This document shows positions 32,541 to 40,754 of a stretch of 47,755 bases of DNA, piece by piece. Numbering within the stretch: the first letter of the stretch is position 1; each line of letters starts with the position of its first letter. The stretch is from assembly GCA_902786665.1 (NCBI GenBank), contig CADADN010000027.1, positions 1-47,755 on the forward strand, written 5' to 3'. The DNA comes from an uncultured Prevotellaceae bacterium (GTDB lineage: Bacteria > Bacteroidota > Bacteroidia > Bacteroidales > Bacteroidaceae). Position numbers and translations under genes: made by a program. The notes beneath the pieces are model-generated. The model was not told the DNA's origin and made no database searches. It was given only the letters and a program-made list of their open reading frames with translations.

Positions 32541-34184
32541 ATGCGTTTTTCGACGAAGTTATTTATTACTGTCTTGCTTTTCTTCTCTTTCTATGAGATG
32601 ATGGCCAGCACGAACGACAAGGAAATCAAACTCCTCTTTCACACCCTTGACAGCCTCATCGACTGTCAGGAAAGCCTCATCGCAGAAAAGAAAGCCCAAA
32701 TAAAAGCCATTCATGACGGAGTAAAAGGTATGAAATTGTCGTCTGAACAAGAATTGACTTTGAATCATCGGCTCTACGACGAATATATGGCCTTTAATTT
32801 TGACTCTGCTCATTATTATATTAAAAAGAACATCGAAATCCTTCAATCACTCGACGACGCCAACCTCAAGGCAAGCAGCCTTATCAGGATGGCTCACATC
32901 CTTGCTGTTTCAGGTTTGTTTGAGAAAGCAAACGCCATGCTTGATGAGATTTCGCTTTCCCAACTTAATACGGAGAAGAAGGTGGAATATTACAACCAAA
33001 AGGCTGAGCTTTTCCTCTATCAATCTGAAATGGCTCAACATTCTCCTTATTTCAAAGAATACATAGACAGCGCGCAATATTACAGGCAGCTTATCCTGCA
33101 AATAGCCTCCAAAGAATCGTTTGAATACATCACCAACTTGGCCAGCTATACGTGTGAGAGAGGAAATGTTGACCAGGCCATCCGTATTTTCGAGGAATAT
33201 TTGCCTTCCATCCCGCAAGGCGACCGTCGGTACAGCATCATCACCAGCACGTTGGCTTATTTCTACTCACGAAAACAGCAATCTGACATGCAAGAGAAAT
33301 ACTTGCTGCTGAGTGCCATTAGTGATTTGAAAGGCACAATCTTGGAAAACAACTCCTTTCGTGAACTTTCTTCCATCCTGATGGAAAGAGGTGATTACTC
33401 GAAAGCCTACTCCTATCTCTCGCAAGCCAGTGACGACGCCCAACTTTATGGCAGCAGATTGCGAAGCGTGCAAGCAGCTCACCTGGCACCTCTCATCACA
33501 AAAGCCTACGATACGGAACGCTCCCAATCCCAGCATCGTACCAACATATTGCTCCTCATCATCTCACTTATCGCCTTGCTTTTAATGGGGTCTATCATCT
33601 ATACGCTCTCTTTGATGAGAAAGCGTCGTCTGGCCAATGAGAAAATCAAGAGGATGAATGACGAACTGTCGCAGCACAATGACGAAATAAGAATGATGAA
33701 CGCACAAATGAAGGAGGCCAACCGCATCAAGGATGAGTACATTGGTCGTTTCCTGGAATTGTGTAGCAATCTGATTCATCGAGGCGAAGAACGGCTGAAA
33801 AAAATGAATCGCCTGGCCCGCGAGCGGAAATTGGAAGAACTCTACGCTGAACTCAAAAGCAACACCTCCATCAATGGTGGTATCCGGGTGTTCCACCAGA
33901 ACTTCGACACGGCATTTCTCAACATCTACCCTGACTTTGTAAATGAAGTGAACCGCTTGATGACAGAAGGCAGTGGCTTTGATGTCGGCGAAGATGCCAA
34001 CAAACTCACCACCGAACTCCGTGTGCTTGCTCTCATCCGCCTCGGAATCCAGGACAACCAAAAGATTGCCGACATCCTCCGTTCGTCAATCACCACCATC
34101 TACACCTATCGCTCGAAACTGAAGTCGCGTGCCCGCAACAAGGACACCTTCGAGGATGACATCCGACGGATAGCCACCTATTGA
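32541..34184 (+). CDS. susR: SusR-like membrane regulator (TPR sensor, DUF6377)
   Basis: A 547-aa protein from the ATG at 32541 (a GTG at 32532 is upstream). It has an N-terminal signal/membrane segment, a TPR-like helical sensor region (about 40-330), one transmembrane segment (about 335-355: LLLIISLIALLLMGSIIYTL), a coiled coil (about 360-405), then a helical cytoplasmic region with a C-terminal LuxR-like helix-turn-helix (ELRVLALIRLGIQDNQKIADILRSSITTIYTYRSKLKSRA). This matches SusR of B. thetaiotaomicron (DUF6377), which senses maltose or maltooligosaccharides in the periplasm and activates sus genes. Divergent placement next to susB supports the assignment. Confidence 0.9.
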   Translation: MRFSTKLFITVLLFFSFYEMMASTNDKEIKLLFHTLDSLIDCQESLIAEKKAQIKAIHDGVKGMKLSSEQELTLNHRLYDEYMAFNFDSAHYYIKKNIEILQSLDDANLKASSLIRMAHILAVSGLFEKANAMLDEISLSQLNTEKKVEYYNQKAELFLYQSEMAQHSPYFKEYIDSAQYYRQLILQIASKESFEYITNLASYTCERGNVDQAIRIFEEYLPSIPQGDRRYSIITSTLAYFYSRKQQSDMQEKYLLLSAISDLKGTILENNSFRELSSILMERGDYSKAYSYLSQASDDAQLYGSRLRSVQAAHLAPLITKAYDTERSQSQHRTNILLLIISLIALLLMGSIIYTLSLMRKRRLANEKIKRMNDELSQHNDEIRMMNAQMKEANRIKDEYIGRFLELCSNLIHRGEERLKKMNRLARERKLEELYAELKSNTSINGGIRVFHQNFDTAFLNIYPDFVNEVNRLMTEGSGFDVGEDANKLTTELRVLALIRLGIQDNQKIADILRSSITTIYTYRSKLKSRARNKDTFEDDIRRIATY

Positions 34185-34570
34185 AACGGGACTATCTGCA
34201 GTTCACACAGGACACATCCAATTTGAATTTGAAGACAATCGGAGATGTTCCCTATAGGCATAACATATATTCCATACAGGGTATTAGATTGAAAAGCCCC
34301 ATAGAGAAATCTATTCTATTGGAGTTAAAAGTCACACGTATGAAAATTCTTACGTTATCCTTTATAAGGACACCGTCCTTCTTTTTACGTTCAGGGGCGA
34401 AGACCAGATTCCTTTTAATTGTAGCCATGGTTATGTTTTGAATTTCACCCTCCAATTACCCCCAAAAATTGGAATAATCAAATAAAATCAGAAAAACTTC
34501 GTTAGTATTATGATTATTTAACTAATTGATAATGAGCACTAAATGAACTTTATTATGCTTTATTGATATA
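34185..34570 (+). other. Intergenic region with possible remnant of a sorting-tail ORF
   Basis: After susR a frame at 34181-34441 contains NIYSIQGIRLKSP, reminiscent of the (V/I)Y-x-x-x-G-x-(R/K)(L/V) core of T9SS-type C-terminal tails, but no protein body precedes it. It may be a chance match or the scrap of a lost gene. The region also holds the terminator at 34366-34386; nothing else is visible. Confidence 0.3.
34366..34386 (+). terminator. Possible terminator downstream of susR
   Basis: AAGGAC-ACC-GTCCTT hairpin followed by CTTTTT, about 180 bp after the susR stop. The stem is only six bp. Confidence 0.45.
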
Positions 34571-34642
34571 TAGGTTCAAAATCCTCTCTTTCCGCTAAGA
34601 GTGGGGGTTCAAACCGACAAGGTTCGAATCCCCCTCTTTTCC
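34571..34642. repeat. Distant copy of the tRNA-Ser-derived repeat
   Basis: About one and a half units of the 49-bp repeat: a degenerate GGTTCAAAATCC-TCTCTTTCCG then CTAAGAGTGGGGGTTCAAAC and GGTTCGAATCCCCCTCTTTT. It lies 12 bp beyond the stop of hsdR, about 19.3 kb from the array at tRNA-Ser and in the same orientation, so the two form a direct repeat. Confidence 0.8.
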
Positions 34643-34654
34643 ATACCTTGTTTT

Positions 34655-37600
34655 TTAAATATTGTATTTGGTTTTTAGCTCATCATAGCACATTCCTGTC
34701 ACATAGAGATAGAGGGTGACAAATGCCTTGATGTTGCTGTCGAGTTGTTGCTCGGTCAACAAGTATGAGGAATGTGCACCATTTCCATCTTCCGTATTAC
34801 GGTTGTTGCGAATGATATCGAGATAGCCGGAGAGTTTTTGTTCTGTCTCCTTTACGCTCCACTTCAACCGCTTCAGGCATGGGAAGGCAAAGATGCAGTT
34901 GGCCAGTGTGACTTTCTTTCCCTCCTCGGCAGGTTGTATCTCCTTACCATGAAGCATGTAGTACAATTTCTTCAGATACACCTCAAACTTCACCGACAAA
35001 CTGCCGGAGTGCATGTGCTTGTCCATGAACTTTACCTCTTTTCTTCTGAAAAGTTCGTCCATCGCCTTGTTGATTTCAAGTCCCACGCCATCGACGCTGG
35101 GAATCGTTCTTGTGTCAAGAATCTTGAAGAAAGATTCGACCACTTGTTTCGTGAGCGGCATGCCTTCACACCTTCTCAAATCCTTCTTGACCAATTCGCG
35201 AATATTCTCCTTCATTTCATCCACAGAGAGTGTGTTGCATTCTTCCCGCTGCTGTTTCTGTTCCGGAGATTCTTGGGGTTGCTCTTCCTCAGGAAGTTCA
35301 TCCGGCACATTGACATCAAGCAAGTAGTCGTCGTTCTGGTATGCATAGATAATCTTTGCCCTGTCTGCCGGGTCGAGGATGAAGCGGCGGAGGATGCTCG
35401 ACATGTTGGTGATGACAAAACGCTTAGGTACATCCTGACCAGTCACCTTCTTCAGGAATACCACGGCCTTCATCTTGTCAAGTGTTTGCACCAAAGCATC
35501 GAAGCGCCCTTGCTCGTTGATGTTCTGCTCGGTGGTGTCGTTGCTGATGAGTTCCTGCAATTTGGTGATGTTGAGTCCTGTGGCCTCGGCAAGCGTATAG
35601 ACCTGTTGGTCGCACTCACGTTTCTGATAGTCGAGGATATAGTCGTAGATGGTCTTACCAGGACTCAGACGCAAGTCGCCACTCTCGATGTCGTGAAGAA
35701 TGCGCTGGGCGGTGCGCTGGTCGCGCTGGTCAAGCGACGCGAAGGCACTGTGCAACTCTGCCTGTGCGGCCTTGACATGCTCGCTGCCGGGTCCCGACGT
35801 ATAGAGGTTCTTCACAAACTTGATGAACTTGGAGTTGATGTACTCGGCATCGATGGTTCCTGCACCCGTTTCGGTGATGTATGCCTCCAACTGATACACG
35901 TCATCTTCGTCGCCACCGCCTGTGGTTTTCATAAACAACTCCCTATAGCGGGCAAGGAGAATCTTGTATGTCTGCTCGTCAAGTTCCATCTTCACTTTCA
36001 CCCATCCGGTTGTGTGTTGGAACTCATATTCCGTTTTCTCCCATAGGAATCCCTGCATCTTCGCGGCTTCCAGCCGTTTGGTCATTTCGCAGAATTCCTT
36101 GGCGAACTTTTTCTTCGAAGCCTCAGCCTGAGGCAGCGTGGCATAGTATTCGATTCCCTCAGCCTTGAAGAGCTGGTCGATGGTGAGGAACGACTGGTTG
36201 ATTTTCTCCAGATTGGCTTCCAACTTGTCTGTAAACACCAACAGTGGCTGGTCTACATAGAGTGCCAGGGCATCATCGATGTTCTTCGCCATTCGGTTGG
36301 GACGCGTGAAGTATTTGATGATGCCGAAGGGTTTTTCGGGACCAAACAGACGGTTGGTGCGCGAGAAAGCCTGTATGACATCCACATACTGCATCAGTTT
36401 GTCTACATACAGCGTGTTCACCCATTTCGAGTCATAACCCGTCAGCATCTGGGTCACCACGATGAGCATGTCCAACTGCTTGCCTTTTTCCAGGCGCTGA
36501 TAGGGCATCTTGTGGGCAAGGCGCTTGGCCACGTCTTTCTTGTATCTCGCGTAGGTTGACTGTTGGAAGGTGGTGCCAAACTTCTTGTTATAGTCATCGA
36601 GTATCTCAAGGATGGCATCTTCCTTATACTCCCCGCCGCCGTTGTTGTCGATGGAGTCGTCGAAGATGGCTGTCACGTTGTATTCAGGATAGTGCTCTTT
36701 GAACAGGTGATAGTATTCTATCGCTTCCGGGATGTTCTTTGTGGCAAGGATGGCGTGGAACTTTCCGCTATGGCTGAGCATCGGGCGCTCCTCCACAATC
36801 TTGTTCATCACCGCCATGTGGTGTGACTCGCTGACGTAGAGCGACTTCGCCTCATCCTCTATCTTCAGCATGTCGGTGTCGTGCATGATTTTGTTGTATA
36901 TCTCCACCTTCTCCTTGTCATGCTCTATCTCCTCGAACGACTCGGCATCGACGGCACGCAATGCCACCGCCTCGCGTATCTCTTGTTCGGTGAAGGTGTC
37001 CTCACGATAGAGGTCGAAGCCCAGCACGTTTTTGTCGGGGATGCCGCTGGCAAGGGTGTATTTATGGAGCATGTCGCCAAAGATGACCTCTGTGGTCATT
37101 TCGCCATGGGCGTTCTCGGGAAAAATAGGTGTGCCGGTGAATCCGAAGAGTACGGCGCGGGGGAAGGTGTTCTTGATGGTGAGCAACATGCCGCTGCCGC
37201 TGACTTTGCTTGAACCTGTCACACTTCGATGGCATTCATCCACAATGAAGACCACACGTTTCTTGTTGATGCGGTCGATGGTCGACTGCGGAACGTTGCT
37301 GCCACTGTTGATGCGGCTCATCTTTTGTATTGACGTCACGATGAGGCATTCATCCTTGCTGTCGCTTTCCAGCACGCGAATCAAGTTTCTTGTGTCTTCC
37401 GTGTCGAGCACGTTGTCGTCGGCATTGGCGAATCCACGGTATTCGTCGGCCGACTGTGTGCTCAGTTCGATACGGTCGAGCAGGAAGACCACCTTGTCGG
37501 CGTCGTTCGCCTTGGCGATGAGTTGTGCCGACTTGAACGAGGTCATCGTCTTGCCCGAGCCAGTGGTGTGCCAGATATAGCCGCCCTTGTGATAATGGTC

Positions 37601-38476
37601 GTCCCAGTTGGTCTCACGCACCCGTTCCCAAATCTTCGTGGTGGCGAAGTACTGGTAACTGCGGAGCACCTTCAGCGTCTCGTCCTTGTCGTCGGCAATG
37701 GTATAGAAGCCCACCATCTGGTGAGCCATGGGAATCGACAGCAGGTTGGCGGCGATGCGTTTCCAGTCGTGAATCTCCTCGTTGTTGAAGTCTGCCCAAT
37801 GGAAATAGAAACTCGGCGAGTAGTTTTCCGAAGCACCCGGATTGGCAAAATAGAGCGTCTTTTCCGGGGTCATGGCCACGAATATCTGCACCAGTGAGAA
37901 GATGCCGTGCGAGAAGATGCCCTCATGGGCATACTTCTTGATTTGGTTCACGGCCTGGGTCACGTCCACCCCGCTCCGTTTCAGTTCGATATGCACTACT
38001 GGCATGCCGTTGATGAGCAGCATCACGTCGCCACGGCGTGTGGTGCCAAGGGGATGCTTGGTCTGGAACTTCGGCTGGCGGACAATCTGATACACACTTT
38101 GTCCGGCACGTATCTCTCTGGCATTGAAGATGGTGAGATAGACCTCCTTGCCAAAGTTGATTTTGTCGTCGGGGTTGTCGCGCTTGATGATCACCTGGCC
38201 ACCGTTGATGAACTTGTTCACCTCGTAGGGGTTTTTCAAGGCATCCACCTGCGTGATGACTTGCTGCATCTCGGTGTCGGTCAGCGGGAAGTCGCCCAGG
38301 CGGTTCATGTCGCGGTTGTTGTTGTAGATGATGGCTGCCCAATTCTTGACGAGGGTTTCCTCTGTGGGATTCATGATGACGCTGGGCTCCCATCCATGTT
38401 GGGGAAGGAAGTCGGCAAGGGCTTTCTCGAAGTCAAGTTCCTTACTGAAAGGTCGGATTAAAACATCTACTGGCAT
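34655..38476 (-). CDS. hsdR: Type I restriction enzyme, R (helicase-nuclease) subunit
   Basis: A 1273-aa HsdR from the ATG at 38476 (the frame upstream has only a TTG). The N-terminal PD-(D/E)XK nuclease shows Asp in GDVMLLINGMPVVHIELKRSG with the E-x-K pair. Then come superfamily 2 helicase motifs: Walker A TTGSGKTMT, motif II VDECHR (DEAH-like), motif III FGFTGTP, and later QAFSRTNR (motif VI). The C-terminal helical region binds the methylase core. It translocates DNA and cuts unmethylated DNA. The end of the gene borders a tRNA-derived repeat. It lies 46 bp after fic and is probably cotranscribed with it. Confidence 0.96.
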   Translation of the reverse strand: MPVDVLIRPFSKELDFEKALADFLPQHGWEPSVIMNPTEETLVKNWAAIIYNNNRDMNRLGDFPLTDTEMQQVITQVDALKNPYEVNKFINGGQVIIKRDNPDDKINFGKEVYLTIFNAREIRAGQSVYQIVRQPKFQTKHPLGTTRRGDVMLLINGMPVVHIELKRSGVDVTQAVNQIKKYAHEGIFSHGIFSLVQIFVAMTPEKTLYFANPGASENYSPSFYFHWADFNNEEIHDWKRIAANLLSIPMAHQMVGFYTIADDKDETLKVLRSYQYFATTKIWERVRETNWDDHYHKGGYIWHTTGSGKTMTSFKSAQLIAKANDADKVVFLLDRIELSTQSADEYRGFANADDNVLDTEDTRNLIRVLESDSKDECLIVTSIQKMSRINSGSNVPQSTIDRINKKRVVFIVDECHRSVTGSSKVSGSGMLLTIKNTFPRAVLFGFTGTPIFPENAHGEMTTEVIFGDMLHKYTLASGIPDKNVLGFDLYREDTFTEQEIREAVALRAVDAESFEEIEHDKEKVEIYNKIMHDTDMLKIEDEAKSLYVSESHHMAVMNKIVEERPMLSHSGKFHAILATKNIPEAIEYYHLFKEHYPEYNVTAIFDDSIDNNGGGEYKEDAILEILDDYNKKFGTTFQQSTYARYKKDVAKRLAHKMPYQRLEKGKQLDMLIVVTQMLTGYDSKWVNTLYVDKLMQYVDVIQAFSRTNRLFGPEKPFGIIKYFTRPNRMAKNIDDALALYVDQPLLVFTDKLEANLEKINQSFLTIDQLFKAEGIEYYATLPQAEASKKKFAKEFCEMTKRLEAAKMQGFLWEKTEYEFQHTTGWVKVKMELDEQTYKILLARYRELFMKTTGGGDEDDVYQLEAYITETGAGTIDAEYINSKFIKFVKNLYTSGPGSEHVKAAQAELHSAFASLDQRDQRTAQRILHDIESGDLRLSPGKTIYDYILDYQKRECDQQVYTLAEATGLNITKLQELISNDTTEQNINEQGRFDALVQTLDKMKAVVFLKKVTGQDVPKRFVITNMSSILRRFILDPADRAKIIYAYQNDDYLLDVNVPDELPEEEQPQESPEQKQQREECNTLSVDEMKENIRELVKKDLRRCEGMPLTKQVVESFFKILDTRTIPSVDGVGLEINKAMDELFRRKEVKFMDKHMHSGSLSVKFEVYLKKLYYMLHGKEIQPAEEGKKVTLANCIFAFPCLKRLKWSVKETEQKLSGYLDIIRNNRNTEDGNGAHSSYLLTEQQLDSNIKAFVTLYLYVTGMCYDELKTKYNI

Positions 38477-38522
38477 GATGTACAAAAATTATTAGGGTTG
38501 TTATACAAATGCGAAATTTGAG

Positions 38523-39401
38523 TCAATACTTTATCTTGAAATAGTCGAGCGAGAACTTGAACTGATCTTGGGCCGAGAGGCAAGTGTCATGCAGATAACC
38601 GTTGATGTGCCCCCATTCTTGTATTCCCCGGTAATAGAAAAGACGCAGTTCCTCGGTAATGATGAATGGCACAATGCCACATTGCAGACACTGCCAGAAC
38701 ATCAGTAATCGACCTACACGTCCGTTGCCGTCTTGAAAGGGGTGTATGCGCTCAAAGCAGACATGAAACTCCAGAATATCGTCGAAAGTGGCGGCCTTGA
38801 TGCTGTGATATCGGCTGAGTAGCTCTTTCATCCGTTGGTGTACTTCTTCGGGCAGTGTTGTATCCCTTCCACCGACTTCGTTGGCCAGACGTTTGTAATC
38901 GCCTACGGCAAACCATGATTTCTGGCTGTCAGAAGTGTTGCTTTTCAGTATTCGGTGCAGCTGTTTGATATGCGCCTCCGTCATCTTGTCTGTGGCGTGG
39001 TCTATGATATAGTCGATGCAGCGGAAGTGGTTGACCGTCTCCATAATGTCGTCGATGCGGGTGTTTTCGGTTGTGACGCCCAATGTGTTCGTCTCGAAGA
39101 TATAGCGCGTCTGTTCCTTGGTCAGACGGCTTCCCTCTATGTGATTCGAGTTGTAAGTCAGGTCTATCTGTGTGCGATGATAGATGCCTCCTTTGAGTCG
39201 GCTGTCCTTCTCTTCTCTCAATCGCGATAGAAGGGGTGATATCTTTTTCCTCTTGATAGGCAATGGTGCATCGGAGGGGATGTTCCAGGTTTTCCCTGTG
39301 AGGAATGCGCCTGTGATTTTGCCCGCAGCACAGTAGTTGCGTGCCGTGCGCTCGCTGATGCCATATTTCTCGGCAAACTGTTTTACTGATATGTATTCCA
39401 T
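38523..39401 (-). CDS. fic: Fic-domain protein with N-terminal DNA-binding helix and inhibitory motif
   Basis: A 292-aa protein from the ATG at 39401; the earlier TTG at 39434 falls in the promoter. Residues 1-45 (SVKQFAEKYGISERTARNYC) look like an excisionase/MerR-type helix-turn-helix. SNHIEG at residues 85-90 matches the class II inhibitory motif (S/T)xxxE(G/N). The Fic motif HPFQDGNGRVGR spans about 220-231, with all catalytic residues. Fic proteins usually transfer AMP to Ser, Thr or Tyr of target proteins; the inhibitory Glu keeps this type off until released. It sits inside the type I restriction operon between hsdS and hsdR with its own promoter, suggesting a regulatory or back-up defence role. 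The target is unknown. Confidence 0.9.
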   Translation of the reverse strand: MEYISVKQFAEKYGISERTARNYCAAGKITGAFLTGKTWNIPSDAPLPIKRKKISPLLSRLREEKDSRLKGGIYHRTQIDLTYNSNHIEGSRLTKEQTRYIFETNTLGVTTENTRIDDIMETVNHFRCIDYIIDHATDKMTEAHIKQLHRILKSNTSDSQKSWFAVGDYKRLANEVGGRDTTLPEEVHQRMKELLSRYHSIKAATFDDILEFHVCFERIHPFQDGNGRVGRLLMFWQCLQCGIVPFIITEELRLFYYRGIQEWGHINGYLHDTCLSAQDQFKFSLDYFKIKY

Positions 39402-39402
39402 C

Positions 39403-39506
39403 CTATCGGCATATTTTGATTGAATTTGAGCCAAAGATACATATTCTTGCCGATAACGGCAAATTTTTCTTCAATTTTACGATTTTTGAATAGTGTTTGC
39501 CGTTAA
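39403..39506 (-). promoter_or_regulatory. Candidate operator sites around the fic promoter
   Basis: Four TTGCCGwTAA-like half-sites were seen: 39403-39412 (minus strand, ATGCCGATAG), the facing pair in TTGCCG-ATAA-CGGCAA at 39447-39462, and TTGCCGTTAA at 39497-39506. The facing pair overlaps the upstream promoter box. The arrangement suggests autoregulation by the DNA-binding end of the Fic protein. Confidence 0.5.
39432..39463 (-). promoter_or_regulatory. Promoter of fic (and hsdR)
   Basis: Minus-strand TTTG, 20 nt, TATCTTTG; an exact consensus match. It shows that fic-hsdR can be transcribed apart from hsdM-hsdS. Confidence 0.75.
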
Positions 39507-39564
39507 AAATTGAATTGTTCTATATGTTGTTTCATCTTCTGTGCTTATGCTAATCAATAACGTT

Positions 39565-40752
39565 TTATACAAACATGTTGTCTAAACAGGCTGACTTGAT
39601 TTGCTTAAGTTTCTCCAAACGTTGGGTCTGGAGGGAGATTTGAGTGTCGAGAGCGGTAAAATAAGAGGCAATGGCTGTTTGCTCTTTTTCTTGTTTTGGT
39701 ACAATAATTGGCATATTAAAGAATTGTTCATCGCTTATTGACAATCTATCAAATCTCGCTCCTGTATTTCCTTCAAGCTTCATGTAATTGTGCCACAACG
39801 TTGTCTTAAAGAAAAAAGACAAGAAATCTTTATTAATTCCATCTACCTTAAATATTAGATATAAAGGAGACATCACACCAGAGTAGCCAAGTCGATTTCT
39901 ATTAATCGGACCAACTGGCGCTGATGCTGAAACTCTTGGATTGTAAACGAAATCATCATTATGAATTACATAATACCCATCAATATGGTCATCATTTGAA
40001 ATGTCATGATCAAAGAAATCTCGTTGGTTAATCACTCCATATTCAGCAGAATTAGTGAGTGTAATAGTATACTCCAGTGCTCCATTCTTTTCAGTTGCTT
40101 TACTTGCAAAAGATGATAGCGGCAACCTTTTCCACTCCCCATCAAATCCTTTGAATCTGACGCGTGGAGTAGTTTCTCCTTCCTGTGGAAACATCGACTG
40201 TAAACTTGCCGCCTTCACCTGTTTGAGGGATTCAATCTTCTTTGTGGTGGATTGGATGAGGGAGTCGAGATTGGTGAAATATGATGCGATGGCTTTTTGT
40301 TCTTCTTTTGATTTAGGAAATACTAATGCTGATGAAGAAACAAGATTCCAATCAGCACGAGGCATTTTAGAGCCAGAAGAAATGTTGGCTATTCTCATAA
40401 ACTCTTTTGAATTTACAAGAATATACAATAACTCGGGGGTAACTGCTTCTGGATGGAGAACCCAAAAGTCACCAATAGCAACCCCTGTAAAATTTGCTAA
40501 TAAAATGTTCTTCAAATATGGTCTTAGTTTGCCAAAAAGTACATCACCATTAGAAAACAATTTGCCAATCTTAACAATTTTCTTTTTACTAACATCTTTA
40601 TTCAAAGTGCCTTCACCTGCATTGATGTCTTCAAACTCAATACCAGGGTAGTTCAATGATGATGCCGAAGTTGATGTTCTTTTCGCAATTTCGGAGAATG
40701 GAGCTTGGCACCACTCCCCACTAAACCCTTTTACTCTTATCTTTGGCTCCAT
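39565..40752 (-). CDS. hsdS: Type I restriction enzyme, specificity subunit
   Basis: A 395-aa HsdS with two target-recognition domains (about 1-145 and 200-340) separated by two copies of a conserved coiled-coil spacer, EEQKAIASYFTNLDSLI near 155 and KEQTAIASYFTALDTQI near 355, each followed by SLKQVKAASLQSMF/LKQIKSACLDNMF. This internal repeat is a hallmark of HsdS. The two recognition domains set the bipartite DNA target, which cannot be read from sequence. Composition is more AT-rich than the neighbours, as is common for this variable subunit. It begins 2 bp after the hsdM stop, so it is tightly coupled. Confidence 0.95.
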   Translation of the reverse strand: MEPKIRVKGFSGEWCQAPFSEIAKRTSTSASSLNYPGIEFEDINAGEGTLNKDVSKKKIVKIGKLFSNGDVLFGKLRPYLKNILLANFTGVAIGDFWVLHPEAVTPELLYILVNSKEFMRIANISSGSKMPRADWNLVSSSALVFPKSKEEQKAIASYFTNLDSLIQSTTKKIESLKQVKAASLQSMFPQEGETTPRVRFKGFDGEWKRLPLSSFASKATEKNGALEYTITLTNSAEYGVINQRDFFDHDISNDDHIDGYYVIHNDDFVYNPRVSASAPVGPINRNRLGYSGVMSPLYLIFKVDGINKDFLSFFFKTTLWHNYMKLEGNTGARFDRLSISDEQFFNMPIIVPKQEKEQTAIASYFTALDTQISLQTQRLEKLKQIKSACLDNMFV

Positions 40753-40754
40753 AC

